The position numbers and the translations under genes are program-made. Positions 1 to 9,288 of a stretch of 64,000 nt of DNA are shown here, one piece after another. The notes beneath the pieces are model-generated. The model did no database searches. It worked only from the letters and a program-made list of their open reading frames with translations, and had not been told where the DNA came from. Position 1 is the stretch's first letter; each line of letters begins with the position of its first letter. Origin of the DNA: Vibrio sp. FE10. GTDB taxonomy: Bacteria; Pseudomonadota; Gammaproteobacteria; Enterobacterales; Vibrionaceae. The stretch spans positions 2,790,001 through 2,854,000 of the forward strand of contig NZ_AP028067.1 in assembly GCF_030297155.1 (NCBI RefSeq), read 5' to 3'.

Positions 1-380
1 CCTACAAACTCAGAAACCAGAGCTGCAAAGCCAGTTGAAAGACCATGACCTAAGAAGGCCGCCATGATCTGCGTATCCACCATTGGTGTTGGCGTACAAC
101 CAAATGCGTTCTGGAAAACTTCCAGATCTTCGCCACACGCATGCAACACTTTCAGTACTGACGTGTCTTTCAACAGCCCAACAAACGGTGTCATTTCATC
201 AAGAGCAATAGGATCAATCAGTGACAGCGTTTCACCATCAAATAACTGAATTAAGCCTAATTGAGGGTAATAGGTTCTTGTACGAACGAACTCTGTATCA
301 AGCATAACAACATCGGCTTCACGTGCTTGTTGGCAAACTCGCTCAAGGTCTTTAACTTGGGTAATGATTTGATAATCCAC
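1..380 (-). CDS. rnd: Ribonuclease D (N-terminal part, cut by window edge)
   Basis: RNase D is a 3'-5' exoribonuclease that trims tRNA precursors and other stable RNAs in the cytoplasm. Translation from the GTG at 380 gives a DEDD-type exonuclease start. The Exo I motif DTEF has its acidic residues at 28 and 30, as in E. coli, and the Exo II segment HACGEDLEVF follows near residue 80. Only about 126 residues are visible; the rest of the nuclease domain and the HRDC domains lie beyond base 1. It sits downstream of fadD on the same strand, as in E. coli, separated from it by a terminator at 415-445. Confidence 0.93.
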   Translation of the reverse strand, partial: MDYQIITQVKDLERVCQQAREADVVMLDTEFVRTRTYYPQLGLIQLFDGETLSLIDPIALDEMTPFVGLLKDTSVLKVLHACGEDLEVFQNAFGCTPTPMVDTQIMAAFLGHGLSTGFAALVSEFV

Positions 381-414
381 AAAAACTCTCACTGATTTTA
401 CTTTGATCGCCGGA

Positions 415-445
415 TACAAAAATGCCGACATTAACTGTCGGCATT
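415..445 (-). terminator. Rho-independent terminator after fadD
   Basis: A perfect 10-bp inverted repeat (AATGCCGACA / TGTCGGCATT) at 421-445 is followed on the minus strand by a T run. It lies between the end of fadD and the start of rnd, so it should end fadD transcripts and separate the two genes. Confidence 0.8.
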
Positions 446-522
446 CTAACACCATTTTTCAGCGCTCGCTTAGATTAAGCGCCTGAATGGTTTCGGGTGC
501 TCATTTCTCGCAAACCCGAGCA

Positions 523-2217
523 TTACTCACTTGCGCGTTTGGCAAGCTCTGCGTCGTTTTCTTCACGAAGCACTCGGCGCAAGATTTTGCCTACATTGGT
601 TTTTGGTAGTTCTTCACGGAACTCAATCAATTTAGGGATCTTGTAGCCTGTTAGGTGTTCACGGCAGTGCGCGATAATATCTTCTTTGGTTAGGCTAGGG
701 TCACGTTTCACCACGTAAATCTTAACTAACTCACCAGACACTTCATGAGGTTGGCCGATAGCCGCAACTTCCAACACTTTGCCATGCAGAGCCACTACGT
801 CTTCAATCTCGTTCGGGTAAACGTTGAAGCCAGACACAAGAATCATGTCTTTCTTACGGTCTACGATGTACAACAAGCCTTCGTCATCAAACTTAACGAT
901 ATCACCCGTCGATAACCAACCATCTTGGTCGATCACTTCTTTAGTCGCTTCTGGACGTTGCCAGTAGCCTTGCATCACTTGAGGACCACGAACCTGCAAT
1001 TCACCCACTTGGTCATTGCCAACCACTTTACCTTCATCATCAACAATACGAACTTCTGTTGATGGTACTGGTAGGCCGATTGCACCTGTGTAGTCTTTCA
1101 GATCGTATGGGTTACCTGTTACCAGAGGAGCACATTCGGTTAAACCATAGCCTTCCAGTAGGTGGACACCTGTCGCTTTCTTCCATTGCTCAGCAACAGC
1201 GCGTTGAACCGCCATACCACCGCCAACAGATAAACGCATGTTACTGAAATCCAGCTCGTGGAAATCTTCGTTATTCACTAAAGCATTGAACAAGGTGTTT
1301 ACACCAGTAATCGCGGTAAACGGAACCTTTTGTAGCTCTTTAATAAAGCCTGGAATGTCACGAGGGTTAGTAATCAGAAGGTTACGACCACCCATCTCAA
1401 CAAACAGTAAGCAGTTCACAGTCAGTGCGAACACGTGGTAAAGCGGCAATGCCGTTACCACCAATTCACGGCCTTCTTGCAGTACCGGGCTGTATGCCCC
1501 TTTCGCTTGAAGTACGTTCGCAATCATATTGCGGTGCGTTAGGATTGCGCCCTTCGCTACGCCCGTTGTACCACCGGTGTACTGTAGGAATGCGATGTCA
1601 TCGCCAGCCATAAATGGCTTCACGTATTGTAGGCGACGGCCTTTATGCAGTGCTTTTCTGAATGAGATAGCACCCGGCAGGTCGTACTTAGGCACCATGC
1701 CTTTTACGTATTTCACTACGAAGTCGACAATCGTACCTTTTGCTCGTGGCAGCATTTGCCCCAAGCTGGTTAGCACAACATGTTTAACCGGAGTTTTATC
1801 AACGACTTTTTCTAGCGTGCTCGCAAAGTTAGAAACGATAACAATCGCCTTTGCGCCAGAGTCATTCAATTGGTGTTCAAGTTCACGAGGCGTGTACAGT
1901 GGGTTGACGTTCACTGCAATCATACCTGCACGCAGTACACCAAAGAGTGCAATTGGGTATTGCAGCAGGTTTGGCATCATCAGCGCGACACGATCGCCTT
2001 TCTTCAGTTTTAGATCATTCTGCAAGTAAGCAGCAAAAGCACGACTGCGCTCTTCAAGCTTACGGAATGTCATGATAGATCCCATGTTCTCGAATGCTGG
2101 TTGGTCTGCGTACTTCTGTACCGACTGTTCGAACATTTCAATAAGAGATGGGTACTGATCTGGGTTGATCGTCTCTGGTACGTCACTTGGATAACGTGAA
2201 AGCCAAGGTTTGTCCAC
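523..2217 (-). CDS. fadD: Long-chain fatty acid-CoA ligase FadD
   Basis: FadD activates long-chain fatty acids to acyl-CoA using ATP and CoA at the inner face of the membrane, feeding beta-oxidation. The 564 residues align end to end with E. coli FadD (561). The AMP-binding P-loop [11 protein letters not shown] is at 213-223, the adenylate motif GYGLTECAP is in the middle, and the hinge and C-terminal lysine region [11 protein letters not shown] is near the end. The start is GTG at 2217, preceded by AGGAG at a 7-base spacing. The upstream hydrolase and lipoprotein genes are codirectional, the same neighbourhood as E. coli fadD-yeaY-tsaB-yoaA. No FadR site could be recognised. Confidence 0.97.
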   Translation of the reverse strand: MDKPWLSRYPSDVPETINPDQYPSLIEMFEQSVQKYADQPAFENMGSIMTFRKLEERSRAFAAYLQNDLKLKKGDRVALMMPNLLQYPIALFGVLRAGMIAVNVNPLYTPRELEHQLNDSGAKAIVIVSNFASTLEKVVDKTPVKHVVLTSLGQMLPRAKGTIVDFVVKYVKGMVPKYDLPGAISFRKALHKGRRLQYVKPFMAGDDIAFLQYTGGTTGVAKGAILTHRNMIANVLQAKGAYSPVLQEGRELVVTALPLYHVFALTVNCLLFVEMGGRNLLITNPRDIPGFIKELQKVPFTAITGVNTLFNALVNNEDFHELDFSNMRLSVGGGMAVQRAVAEQWKKATGVHLLEGYGLTECAPLVTGNPYDLKDYTGAIGLPVPSTEVRIVDDEGKVVGNDQVGELQVRGPQVMQGYWQRPEATKEVIDQDGWLSTGDIVKFDDEGLLYIVDRKKDMILVSGFNVYPNEIEDVVALHGKVLEVAAIGQPHEVSGELVKIYVVKRDPSLTKEDIIAHCREHLTGYKIPKLIEFREELPKTNVGKILRRVLREENDAELAKRASE

Positions 2218-2286
2218 TATGTTACTCCTCGTTTATCAGCTGACGACTGCTTCGCCGCTTTTTATCATTGCGGTATTACAGCACAG

Positions 2287-2309
2287 CTTTAGTGCATGAG
2301 CACTAAAAG
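2287..2309. repeat. Inverted repeat upstream of fadD
   Basis: CTTTAGTGC and GCACTAAAAG form a 9-bp inverted repeat around ATGA, between the hydrolase stop and the fadD start. There is no T run on either side, so it is a poor intrinsic terminator. It could be an operator or an RNA hairpin in the fadD leader. I do not recognise the binding protein. Confidence 0.4.
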
Positions 2310-2323
2310 GCTCAAACACTTGT

Positions 2324-3286
2324 TTAAATTTTGTTAACTACACCAAGAATTAGCTCTGAAACTAGCTCTGGGCTCTCTAAATGGCAATGATGTCCGCCAG
2401 GAACAGTCTCTATATTCAGAGAACTATGGGCTGATTTGTAGCGATTATGCTGCAAATGTCGGAATCCATCATTTCCTAAAACTATTAATTGAGGGCATTC
2501 AATAGCCGCCATGATCGCTTCAGCATGCGCTTGTGACATTCGATATAACGAGTCACATTTTAGGTTAGGGTCGCATCGCCATTGCCATTGCCAAGAGTTA
2601 TCGAACTCGGCAATACCTTGGTCATCAATCGCCTGACTAAGAGCAACTTGATCTACTGTCGCTTGATCAAAAGCAGCTTGAGCAACAACAGCTCGATCAA
2701 CAGTACTTAGCTCAACGATTCCTCGTTCAACAATAGGAGCAATAAGTTCTGCTTTGATTTGGTTGGCGTGAGCTCTCAGCTTAATAGCATCCTCAAGACT
2801 TGCTAGAGGACGTGAAGGCTTTCTTCGCTGTCGAAGACGACTGAGTACCCCATCCCTCAAGCGAGAGACTGTTTCGTAGGGAGCTTCAGAAAGAGGTCCG
2901 TGACCTTCAATTTGAATTAATCCTGACACCTTTTCAGGAAAGGCGGCACTATAACAACTTGCGATCAATGCACCAAGTGAATGTCCTACTAGTACCAGTC
3001 TGTTTGGTGATAATTTAATCACCAACTGATGCAAATCATCAATATAGTCGTGAAACGGATAGTAACTGCCCGACTTATGCGATGAGAAGCCATGACCAAA
3101 GAGATCTATCGCAACTAGGTGAGAGTTTGGTGAAAGTGCTTCTAGATTCGAGATAACAGAAGAAAAACTCGCGGAGTTATCTAACCACCCATGAATAAAA
3201 ACGACCGTCGTAGCGGTCGTTTCTGGGTTACCTATCTGTTGTGTTGCAAGCGTCCCGCTCGCAAGGGAATATGACTTTTCAATCAT
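2324..3286 (-). CDS. Alpha/beta-fold hydrolase with pentapeptide-repeat insert
   Basis: A 320-residue serine hydrolase of unknown substrate. The oxyanion region FIHGWLDNSASF is near residue 30, the nucleophile elbow GHSLG is near 101-105, and the catalytic histidine is probably in GGHHCHLESPE near the C-terminus. The cap region holds six consecutive five-residue units of the form x-x-D-Q-A (TVDRA, VVAQA, AFDQA, TVDQV, ALSQA, IDDQG), encoded by 15-bp repeats at 2615-2704. The family normally lacks this, so the gene is longer than usual. It lies 106 bp upstream of fadD on the same strand, which suggests a lipid or ester substrate, but that is inference only. Confidence 0.85.
   Translation of the reverse strand: MIEKSYSLASGTLATQQIGNPETTATTVVFIHGWLDNSASFSSVISNLEALSPNSHLVAIDLFGHGFSSHKSGSYYPFHDYIDDLHQLVIKLSPNRLVLVGHSLGALIASCYSAAFPEKVSGLIQIEGHGPLSEAPYETVSRLRDGVLSRLRQRRKPSRPLASLEDAIKLRAHANQIKAELIAPIVERGIVELSTVDRAVVAQAAFDQATVDQVALSQAIDDQGIAEFDNSWQWQWRCDPNLKCDSLYRMSQAHAEAIMAAIECPQLIVLGNDGFRHLQHNRYKSAHSSLNIETVPGGHHCHLESPELVSELILGVVNKI
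2615..2704 (-). repeat. Six 15-bp coding tandem repeats in the hydrolase gene
   Basis: Six degenerate 15-bp units in frame encode TVDRA-VVAQA-AFDQA-TVDQV-ALSQA-IDDQG. The nucleotide core of most units reads GATCAAG. The period is exactly five codons, so copy-number change would keep the frame. Confidence 0.7.
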
Positions 3287-3338
3287 CGAGAGTTTGTCGC
3301 CCTTAAATTGTTCAATTCATCGAGTTCACATAACCCGA

Positions 3339-3899
3339 CTATTCCACGTCTTGAATCACACGTCCGTGCTTAGGCATTGTCTGAAAACTACGACAGTGCA
3401 AGCTTCGGCAAGAGTAATACGTTGGAGCAAAGTCGTTGATGACGACTCGTTCCGTTATCTGCCACAAGCGTTGATTGTAAACGTTCATCACTGGGAAGGT
3501 ATAAGGATAATCACCAATGGTGCCATCTTCAGTGCCATTCGATTTACCCACTAAGGTCACTAAACGGCCTTCAGAAAAGCTTAATGGTTCAACATACCCA
3601 TCAATGTAAGCGACAAAACGCCCTTTTGGCTCGGCATCAATATCTGGCTTACCGTTACTTGAGATAGGTAAGTTAACCACTTCAACACGAGTCTTATCTT
3701 GCATGTTAGTGACTTTAGCAATCACACCACCTAAGCGAACATCACCAGCGTCTGGCACTGTGTTGACCCACTCTTGGTAGTCCGTTACGACTTGTTCAGA
3801 GTTTGCATTAAGTTCTTCAGGTAAAGAGGAGCAGCCCATCACCATCGAAGAGAAAGCGACAAGGAAAAATAAGCGAGATTTAGAAATGAGAGAAAACAT
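3339..3899 (-). CDS. Slp/YeaY-family outer membrane lipoprotein
   Basis: A 186-residue Slp-family lipoprotein. A hydrophobic signal peptide ends in the lipobox VMGC, with the lipidated cysteine at 23 followed by SS, which predicts outer-membrane sorting. The body carries the family pattern QVVTDYQEW, RLGGVIAKVTN and EPKGRFVAY. Slp proteins are linked to starvation and acid stress in enterics, but their molecular role is unknown. In E. coli the paralogue yeaY occupies the same position between tsaB and fadD. The C-terminus ends in a cysteine- and histidine-containing stretch that I cannot interpret. Confidence 0.88.
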   Translation of the reverse strand: MFSLISKSRLFFLVAFSSMVMGCSSLPEELNANSEQVVTDYQEWVNTVPDAGDVRLGGVIAKVTNMQDKTRVEVVNLPISSNGKPDIDAEPKGRFVAYIDGYVEPLSFSEGRLVTLVGKSNGTEDGTIGDYPYTFPVMNVYNQRLWQITERVVINDFAPTYYSCRSLHCRSFQTMPKHGRVIQDVE

Positions 3900-3938
3900 A
3901 ATGCTGGTCCTTAGAACAGGATAAATAAAAGCACGAAG

Positions 3939-4244
3939 CTAGATATAAATATCGACTCCAATAAGCTTCGCAAGTTCCTCTTTTTTAGCTTGATTCATCA
4001 CATCCATATACTCTTCCATCGCACGTCGTCCACGCCCTTCTGGAAGATCATATTGAACCTGAGCTTTGTGAATCTCAGATTCTTTGACTTGGCGAATGGA
4101 ATGCGAGACAGCATTCGCAACCTTAGTTGGCTGACCAACTGAGGTTTTTGCATCGCCTTTTTTTACCTCGTTCTTTTTATTGGTTCGATTGGTTTTGGAT
4201 GTATTGCCTATCGAAGAAGGAGGTAAGCCGTTTATTGAAACCAT
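3939..4244 (-). CDS. Small conserved-looking protein of unknown function
   Basis: A 101-residue basic, soluble protein that I do not recognise. The first 50 residues are low-complexity, rich in Ser, Thr, Asn and Lys (TNRTNKKNEVKKGD). The second half looks helical and charged (IRQVKESEIHKAQVQYDLPE, then MEEYMDVMNQAKKEELAKLI). There is no signal peptide or membrane segment. The disordered N-terminus plus short C-terminal helix is superficially FlgM-like, but no real FlgM motif is visible. It lies between tsaB and the Slp lipoprotein on the same strand. Confidence 0.7.
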   Translation of the reverse strand: MVSINGLPPSSIGNTSKTNRTNKKNEVKKGDAKTSVGQPTKVANAVSHSIRQVKESEIHKAQVQYDLPEGRGRRAMEEYMDVMNQAKKEELAKLIGVDIYI

Positions 4245-4327
4245 GCTTAAGGAATTTTGTACCTGAGTTTAATGATTTTGTATCTGTTTTAATTTTGGCT
4301 CTGCAAAGTGAATGACAGAACCAAAAC

Positions 4328-4349
4328 AAGGCGTGAAACAACACGCCTT
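4328..4349 (-). terminator. Probable terminator after tsaB
   Basis: AAGGCGTG and CACGCCTT form an 8-bp stem with a 6-base loop, followed on the minus strand by GTTTTGG, 29 bases past the tsaB stop. The T run is short, so termination may be partial. Confidence 0.55.
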
Positions 4350-4377
4350 AATTGTAGTTTACTCACAAACTAGCGAC

Positions 4378-5079
4378 TTATTCACGACCTGGTAGTTTCT
4401 TCCAAGTCACTTTATCACGCAGGTAAACTGGCTCAGATTCTTCAGCTGAAACCGCTTTACCTTCTGAATAAGCAAATTGAGCAAGGAACGCCATATCTTG
4501 CGCTTCTGGGAACAGAACTTCACACGCTTTGGTGTTGATCGCTAGTGTATCCATGTGCTCTGTGTACGCTTCCCAACCGGTGCCTACTTTTGCCCATGTC
4601 TCAGAATCCACTTCAAGATGCGCAGCCAATTCGCTTGGAGGTGTGACACATTCAGCATCAACTGCAGTCCAACGACCGTCTTGTTCACGGCTGTAACGAG
4701 CCCAGTACACTTCACTCATGCGCGCATCAATCGCTGTTGCTACGTGAGTTTCACCAAATTTACGGTAGCTGCCCTGAGCCATCGCTGCCAGTGTAGACAC
4801 ACCGATCATCGGTAAATCAGCACCAAAAGCCAAGCCTTGAGCAATACCAATACCAATACGTACGCCCGTGAAACTGCCCGGGCCTTGGCCAAACGCGATT
4901 GCGTCGATATCTGTTAAAGCGATGTTCGCTTCTTTCAGTACTTCATCAACCATAGGTAGAATTTTTTTCGTATGGTCTCGAGGAGCCTCTTCGCTACGTG
5001 CGAACACCTGGTCACCCATTACTAGTGCAACTGAACAGTTTTCAGTTGCGGTATCTACTGCAAGAATTTTCGCGCTCAT
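4378..5079 (-). CDS. tsaB: tRNA t6A modification protein TsaB (YeaZ)
   Basis: TsaB is the scaffold partner of TsaD in the TsaBDE complex, which places threonylcarbamoyl on A37 of ANN-decoding tRNAs. The 233 residues match E. coli TsaB (231). The ASKHA-fold start [15 protein letters not shown] and the nucleotide-fold loop [20 protein letters not shown] (64-83) are both present. It is encoded downstream of yoaA, as in enterics, with a 59-bp gap. It is an essential gene in E. coli, and nothing here is unusual. Confidence 0.96.
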   Translation of the reverse strand: MSAKILAVDTATENCSVALVMGDQVFARSEEAPRDHTKKILPMVDEVLKEANIALTDIDAIAFGQGPGSFTGVRIGIGIAQGLAFGADLPMIGVSTLAAMAQGSYRKFGETHVATAIDARMSEVYWARYSREQDGRWTAVDAECVTPPSELAAHLEVDSETWAKVGTGWEAYTEHMDTLAINTKACEVLFPEAQDMAFLAQFAYSEGKAVSAEESEPVYLRDKVTWKKLPGRE

Positions 5080-5138
5080 TCGTGTCTCAAATATTCGTTA
5101 TCTAATCTAAAAATAATGGCTAAACTCAACAATGCCAA

Positions 5139-7067
5139 TTACTCAGCAGCGGTTGAATGGTCTTTAGCTAAGAATTCTTTAATGATCCCTAAGTCACGAG
5201 TACGTGGGATAGGCGGTAAACTCGCCAAAAATACACCACCGTAATCACGGGTCACCAAGCGGTTATCGCAAATAATCAAAGCGCCATTATCACGCTTATC
5301 ACGTATTAATCGGCCAACACCTTGTTTCAAGGTAATCACTGCGTCTGGTAACTGCACTTGTGCAAAAGGATCACCCCCTTTTAGCTTACAGTCCTCGATT
5401 CGAGCCTTAAGTAACGGGTCGTCTGGGGCGGTAAAGGGCAATTTATCGATGATAACACAGCTTAATGCGTCGCCCCTAACATCGATCCCCTCCCAGAATG
5501 CCCCCGTGGCCACCAGCAATGCGTTACCTAATTCCATGAATTCCGCTAAGGTTTTTTGCTTACTGGTCTCACCTTGTAATAGAACGGGTACAGTCAGCGT
5601 TTCACGGAATCGCTCGCCCAACTCTTTCATCATGCTGTGTGAGGTACACAGGAAGAAGCAGCGACCTTGGTTTTGCTCAATCACGGGAGCCAGCATTCTG
5701 ACTAATTTGTCAGCCAAGCCTGGACTATTTGGCTCTGGAAGGTAACGAGGCACACACAAGCGCGCCTGATTCGGGTAATCAAATGGGCTCGGCAATGAAA
5801 ACTGTGCCGACGGCTTTAATCCAAGTCGAGAGGTAAAGTGATCGAAATCATCCGACACCGCTAGCGTTGCTGAGGTAAACACCCAAGCACCGGGTTTAAG
5901 CTCGATTTGTTCGTGGAATTTATCGGCAACTGAAAGCGGTGTGATGTGCAAAGCAAATTGTCTTGGCGTCGTGTCATACCAATAAGAATAACCGGTAATC
6001 GACACATCACATACACGTTCGATACGCGACTTAATCATAGTTGCGCGCTCGAAGGCCGTGTCTAACAACTGGCTTCGACCCAATGCTAATTTCAAGACAT
6101 CGACAGCCAGTTGCAACGCATCTTGTAGGCGAACTAGCTCTCTCGCAATCGACTCTGACTTCAATGCTTCACGCCAATTGCCACGAAAGCCCGTATCACC
6201 GAGCACAATGCGTAGGTCAGCAGCTGATTGAATGAGCCTCTCGCCAACCTTTTGCAGCTGACGCATGTCTTTAGCTTCAGTGCGGTAAGCGATTTCAATG
6301 TCTTTGGCTAATTCTTGGATTTGTCTGCTTGATACTGATTGTCCGAAATACTGGCTGGCGATATCAGGAAGTTGGTGCGCTTCATCGAAAATAAACACAT
6401 CAGCCTCTGGAATAAGCTCACCAAACCCAGTTTCTTTAATCGCTAAATCCGCGAGGAACAGGTGGTGGTTTACTACGACAACATCTGAATCCATCGCTTT
6501 TTTACGCGCTTTCAGCACAAAGCAATCGGTGTAGCTTGGGCATTCTTTACCTAAGCAGTTGTCGTTAGTTGAGGTAATGGTTGGAATAACCGGGCTATCT
6601 TCAGCAATATCATCGCAATCACCTAAGTCACCAGTTTGAGTCGCCGACGACCAGCTGCGCACTTTCACCAACTGCGCTAACAATGTCGGATCGGTATGAG
6701 TTCCATGACTTTCGATCATCTGGCGGCTCAAGCGGTCTAAACACAAATAGTTTGAGCGACCTTTCAGCAGGGCAACCTGACCATAAAAGCCAAGCGCATC
6801 GACCATTAACGGTAAATCACGATGAAACAGCTGCTCTTGAAGGTTTTTAGACCCCGTACTAATGATGGTTTTCTTGCCACTTAGCAGCGCTGGCACGAGG
6901 TAAGCAAACGTCTTACCGGTACCTGTCCCTGCCTCAACAACCAATTGGCTTTGTTGCTCAATGGCTTGTGAGACCGCTTCAGCCATGTCCAACTGAGCTT
7001 GTCGTGGTTGAAACCCAGGGATCGCTTTACCCAGAGCACCATCAGCAGAAAACGTTTTAGATATCAT
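5139..7067 (-). CDS. yoaA: XPD/DinG-type ATP-dependent DNA helicase YoaA
   Basis: A superfamily 2 iron-sulfur helicase (642 residues) implicated in replication-fork repair together with the HolC clamp-loader subunit in E. coli. Walker A GTGTGKT is at 47-53. Four cysteines fit the 4Fe-4S ligands (C107, C169, C174, C180). The DEAH box is at 226-229, and the motif VI region QGVGRLIRD is near the C-terminus. This is YoaA and not DinG, because it neighbours tsaB and has YoaA length. Confidence 0.94.
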   Translation of the reverse strand: MISKTFSADGALGKAIPGFQPRQAQLDMAEAVSQAIEQQSQLVVEAGTGTGKTFAYLVPALLSGKKTIISTGSKNLQEQLFHRDLPLMVDALGFYGQVALLKGRSNYLCLDRLSRQMIESHGTHTDPTLLAQLVKVRSWSSATQTGDLGDCDDIAEDSPVIPTITSTNDNCLGKECPSYTDCFVLKARKKAMDSDVVVVNHHLFLADLAIKETGFGELIPEADVFIFDEAHQLPDIASQYFGQSVSSRQIQELAKDIEIAYRTEAKDMRQLQKVGERLIQSAADLRIVLGDTGFRGNWREALKSESIARELVRLQDALQLAVDVLKLALGRSQLLDTAFERATMIKSRIERVCDVSITGYSYWYDTTPRQFALHITPLSVADKFHEQIELKPGAWVFTSATLAVSDDFDHFTSRLGLKPSAQFSLPSPFDYPNQARLCVPRYLPEPNSPGLADKLVRMLAPVIEQNQGRCFFLCTSHSMMKELGERFRETLTVPVLLQGETSKQKTLAEFMELGNALLVATGAFWEGIDVRGDALSCVIIDKLPFTAPDDPLLKARIEDCKLKGGDPFAQVQLPDAVITLKQGVGRLIRDKRDNGALIICDNRLVTRDYGGVFLASLPPIPRTRDLGIIKEFLAKDHSTAAE

Positions 7068-7227
7068 AGAGTACGTGGTTTAGAAAAATAGAAGGCGAAT
7101 TATGGCAGGTTTAGTGAGCCGGTGCGAATCAGAAATGACTGCGCACCGGAGGTGTCTATCGAATAGAACATGGCAGGCTAAGTCCTTCTTATCAACCTAG
7201 CCCAAAACAAATGAAAGGGTTGTTTAA

Positions 7228-7428
7228 CTACTTACGATTCAAATAACGAGACAACCAAGGCGCACCAGTAAAGTCGGTATCACTTGATTGCATGGCTTTA
7301 GCAGCATCAGTCGGAGAGGCTTTGCTTTCCCACATTTCATCAAGAACGTTGCCGTCCACCTGAACATCACCAACTAATGAATTTACACGCTTACAATATA
7401 ACTTTTTCGCTAGTAACTCTTTATCCAT
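7228..7428 (-). CDS. Small hypothetical protein, 66 residues
   Basis: A 66-residue soluble protein that I do not recognise. The sequence has a Lys/Cys-containing start (KKLYCKRVNSLVGD), an acidic middle and a C-terminus PWLSRYLNRK. It has no signal peptide or membrane helix. It lies 160 bp upstream of yoaA on the same strand, with its own upstream spacer. Codon use resembles its neighbours, which favours a real gene, but the evidence is only the open frame. Confidence 0.55.
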   Translation of the reverse strand: MDKELLAKKLYCKRVNSLVGDVQVDGNVLDEMWESKASPTDAAKAMQSSDTDFTGAPWLSRYLNRK

Positions 7429-7674
7429 AAATGATCACCTATGCATGGCTGAAAATGTTGGCTCGCTCTAGTGGGACTTGACCGAGAATGTCGGTTAAAA
7501 CCGTCAGAAATCTAACCTCTACCTGAATTTATTAAGCCTCTCAATTTATTAATCCCCTAAATGAACGGTAGATTTTGTTGAAACCAAATTGATAATAGAT
7601 TAATTATAACGGTGATATTGCGGCTCAGTTCACCGTTCGACAGCCTGCATTAAATTTGAAGAATCCCGATTGCA

Positions 7675-7680
7675 TATAAT
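7675..7680 (+). promoter_or_regulatory. Candidate -10 element for purU
   Basis: A perfect TATAAT lies 24 bases before the purU start codon. No good -35 hexamer is found 16-18 bases upstream. The spacer from 7429 to 7704 otherwise holds no recognisable feature. Confidence 0.35.
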
Positions 7681-7704
7681 AAGTGCAACATTCATGGAAG
7701 TAAG

Positions 7705-8544
7705 ATGCAAATGGAAAGAAAAACTTTATTAACACATTGTACTGACGCCCCAGGCCTCATCTCAAAGATCACCAACATTTGTTACAAGCACCAACTCAAT
7801 ATTATTCACAACAATGAGTTCGTTGATAACACTAGTGGCCACTTCTTTATGCGTACCGAGCTAGAGGGTTACTTCAATGACGAAACCTTACTTGCCGATT
7901 TAGATCAAGCGCTACCAGAAAAGACAAAACGTAAGCTTGTTGATTCATCTCGCAAGCGTGTAGTGATACTCGTGACTAAAGAAGCTCACTGCCTTGGCGA
8001 TATTCTGATGAAGAACTTCGATGGCAGTTTGGATGTCGAAATTGCCGCTGTTGTTGGCAATTACGATACCCTACAAAGCTTAACCGAGCGTTTTGATATT
8101 CCTTACCATCATGTTTCTCACGAGGGATTAAACCGTGAAGAACATGAAAAGAAGATGCTTGAAGTGATTGACCAGTATGAGGCGGACTATCTAGTTCTTG
8201 CTAAATACATGCGAGTACTGACTCCGGGTTTTGTTGAGAAGTACAACCACAAAATCATCAACATCCACCACAGCTTCTTGCCAGCATTCATTGGTGCTAA
8301 ACCATACCAGCAAGCTTATGAGCGCGGCGTAAAAATCATTGGTGCAACGGCGCACTTCGTGACAAACGATCTCGATGAAGGCCCGATCATCAAGCAAGAT
8401 GTTATTCCAGTGGATCACAACTTCAGCGCGAAAGACATGGCTCAAGCGGGTCGTGACGTCGAGAAGAACGTATTGAGTAAGGCTCTAAACAAAGTGATCA
8501 ATGATCATGTGTTTGTTTACGGCAACAAGACTGTAATTCTGTAA
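7705..8544 (+). CDS. purU: Formyltetrahydrofolate deformylase PurU
   Basis: PurU hydrolyses 10-formyl-THF to THF and formate. In E. coli this balances the one-carbon pool and supplies formate to PurT. The 279 residues match E. coli PurU (280). An N-terminal ACT domain (about 1-80, motif CTDAPGLISKITNICYKHQ) is followed by a formyltransferase domain with catalytic N186, H188 and D224, the 38-residue N-to-D spacing typical of this fold. The first ATG follows GGAAG at a 4-base spacing and a second ATG two codons later is also possible; family length favours the first. Confidence 0.95.
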   Translation: MQMERKTLLTHCTDAPGLISKITNICYKHQLNIIHNNEFVDNTSGHFFMRTELEGYFNDETLLADLDQALPEKTKRKLVDSSRKRVVILVTKEAHCLGDILMKNFDGSLDVEIAAVVGNYDTLQSLTERFDIPYHHVSHEGLNREEHEKKMLEVIDQYEADYLVLAKYMRVLTPGFVEKYNHKIINIHHSFLPAFIGAKPYQQAYERGVKIIGATAHFVTNDLDEGPIIKQDVIPVDHNFSAKDMAQAGRDVEKNVLSKALNKVINDHVFVYGNKTVIL

Positions 8545-8600
8545 GTCGGGGCTTAAAAGCGATTTACAGTAAGACTTCCAGTTCGAACCCAATAAAAAAC

Positions 8601-8632
8601 GCGCAACAGGCTTAACCCGTTGCGCATTTTTT
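8601..8632. terminator. Bidirectional terminator between purU and the yecM-like gene
   Basis: GCGCAAC and GTTGCGC form a stem flanked by an A run on the left and a T run on the right, so it can serve both convergent genes. Confidence 0.85.
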
Positions 8633-8650
8633 ATATCTGGTTATCAGACT

Positions 8651-8668
8651 AGCTTTTAGAGATTCCCT
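8651..8668. repeat. Fragment of dispersed intergenic repeat
   Basis: AGCTTTTAGAGATTCCCT is identical over 18 bases to 33183-33200, inside the palindromic element at 33126-33227. It lies between the purU terminator and the end of the yecM-like gene, and looks like a degraded single arm. Confidence 0.5.
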
Positions 8669-8691
8669 TCTAAGAACTTACCCAAGTCAAA

Positions 8692-9288
8692 TTAAGCTTG
8701 TTCAGATTCAACAATCTTCTTCAAAGAGTGTGGATGCAGTTTGATGCAAATCCCTTGATGCTTGAATGCAACCGTTGGGTTATTCAAACGTTCACCCTCG
8801 CCTTTCGGGCTAGAGAGTTTTATCTTAATACCTTGCTCAGCAAAAGTTTCAAACTTAACGGCGAACTGTGGGTAGGTTTCTTTAAGATCCGCTAGATACT
8901 CGTCGGCCGTTTGCGCATGAGAAGGAATCACAAACTCAACATGCTCCCAGTCTTGAGATGGGTAAATTTTACCTTCTGCAGGATACGGAAGCTCTAAACA
9001 CTCAATCTTCCAGCCAAGACTTTGCAATGGTTCATCAAAAGCCAACACCACAATGGGACGACCGTTAATCATCGCTTCTGAAATCGTAGAGCCGTATTCA
9101 GACCATGCTTGATGTGCTGATTTCGCAAGCTCAGTTTCATTGATTCTTAGTGCAATATGATCCGCTTGAGCAAAGCTTAAATCCAAACCCAATGTATTTC
9201 CTAGGTTCTCAATTTTCGCCATAAACGTATCAAGGCGCGCAATCATTTGTTGTGGTTCCAGTTCGGCTAGCTTCAGGCTCATCGTCAT
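8692..9288 (-). CDS. yecM: YecM-family VOC-fold protein
   Basis: A 198-residue protein of the YecM family, whose fold resembles the vicinal oxygen chelate metalloenzymes; its activity is unknown. Recognisable stretches are LDLSFAQADHIALRI, GRPIVVLAFDEPLQSLGWKI, CLELPYPAEGKIYPSQDWEH and VAFKHQGICIKLHPHSLKKI. Conserved His and Glu positions could bind a metal. The gene is divergent from argS, its constant neighbour in enterics. Two in-frame ATGs lie at the start (residues 1 and 3) and I cannot choose firmly between them. Confidence 0.88.
   Translation of the reverse strand: MTMSLKLAELEPQQMIARLDTFMAKIENLGNTLGLDLSFAQADHIALRINETELAKSAHQAWSEYGSTISEAMINGRPIVVLAFDEPLQSLGWKIECLELPYPAEGKIYPSQDWEHVEFVIPSHAQTADEYLADLKETYPQFAVKFETFAEQGIKIKLSSPKGEGERLNNPTVAFKHQGICIKLHPHSLKKIVESEQA

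Noticed and set aside
2287..2309. NtrC or FadR operator upstream of fadD
   Set aside because: Half-site spacing does not fit NtrC and the sequence does not match FadR; left as an unnamed inverted repeat.
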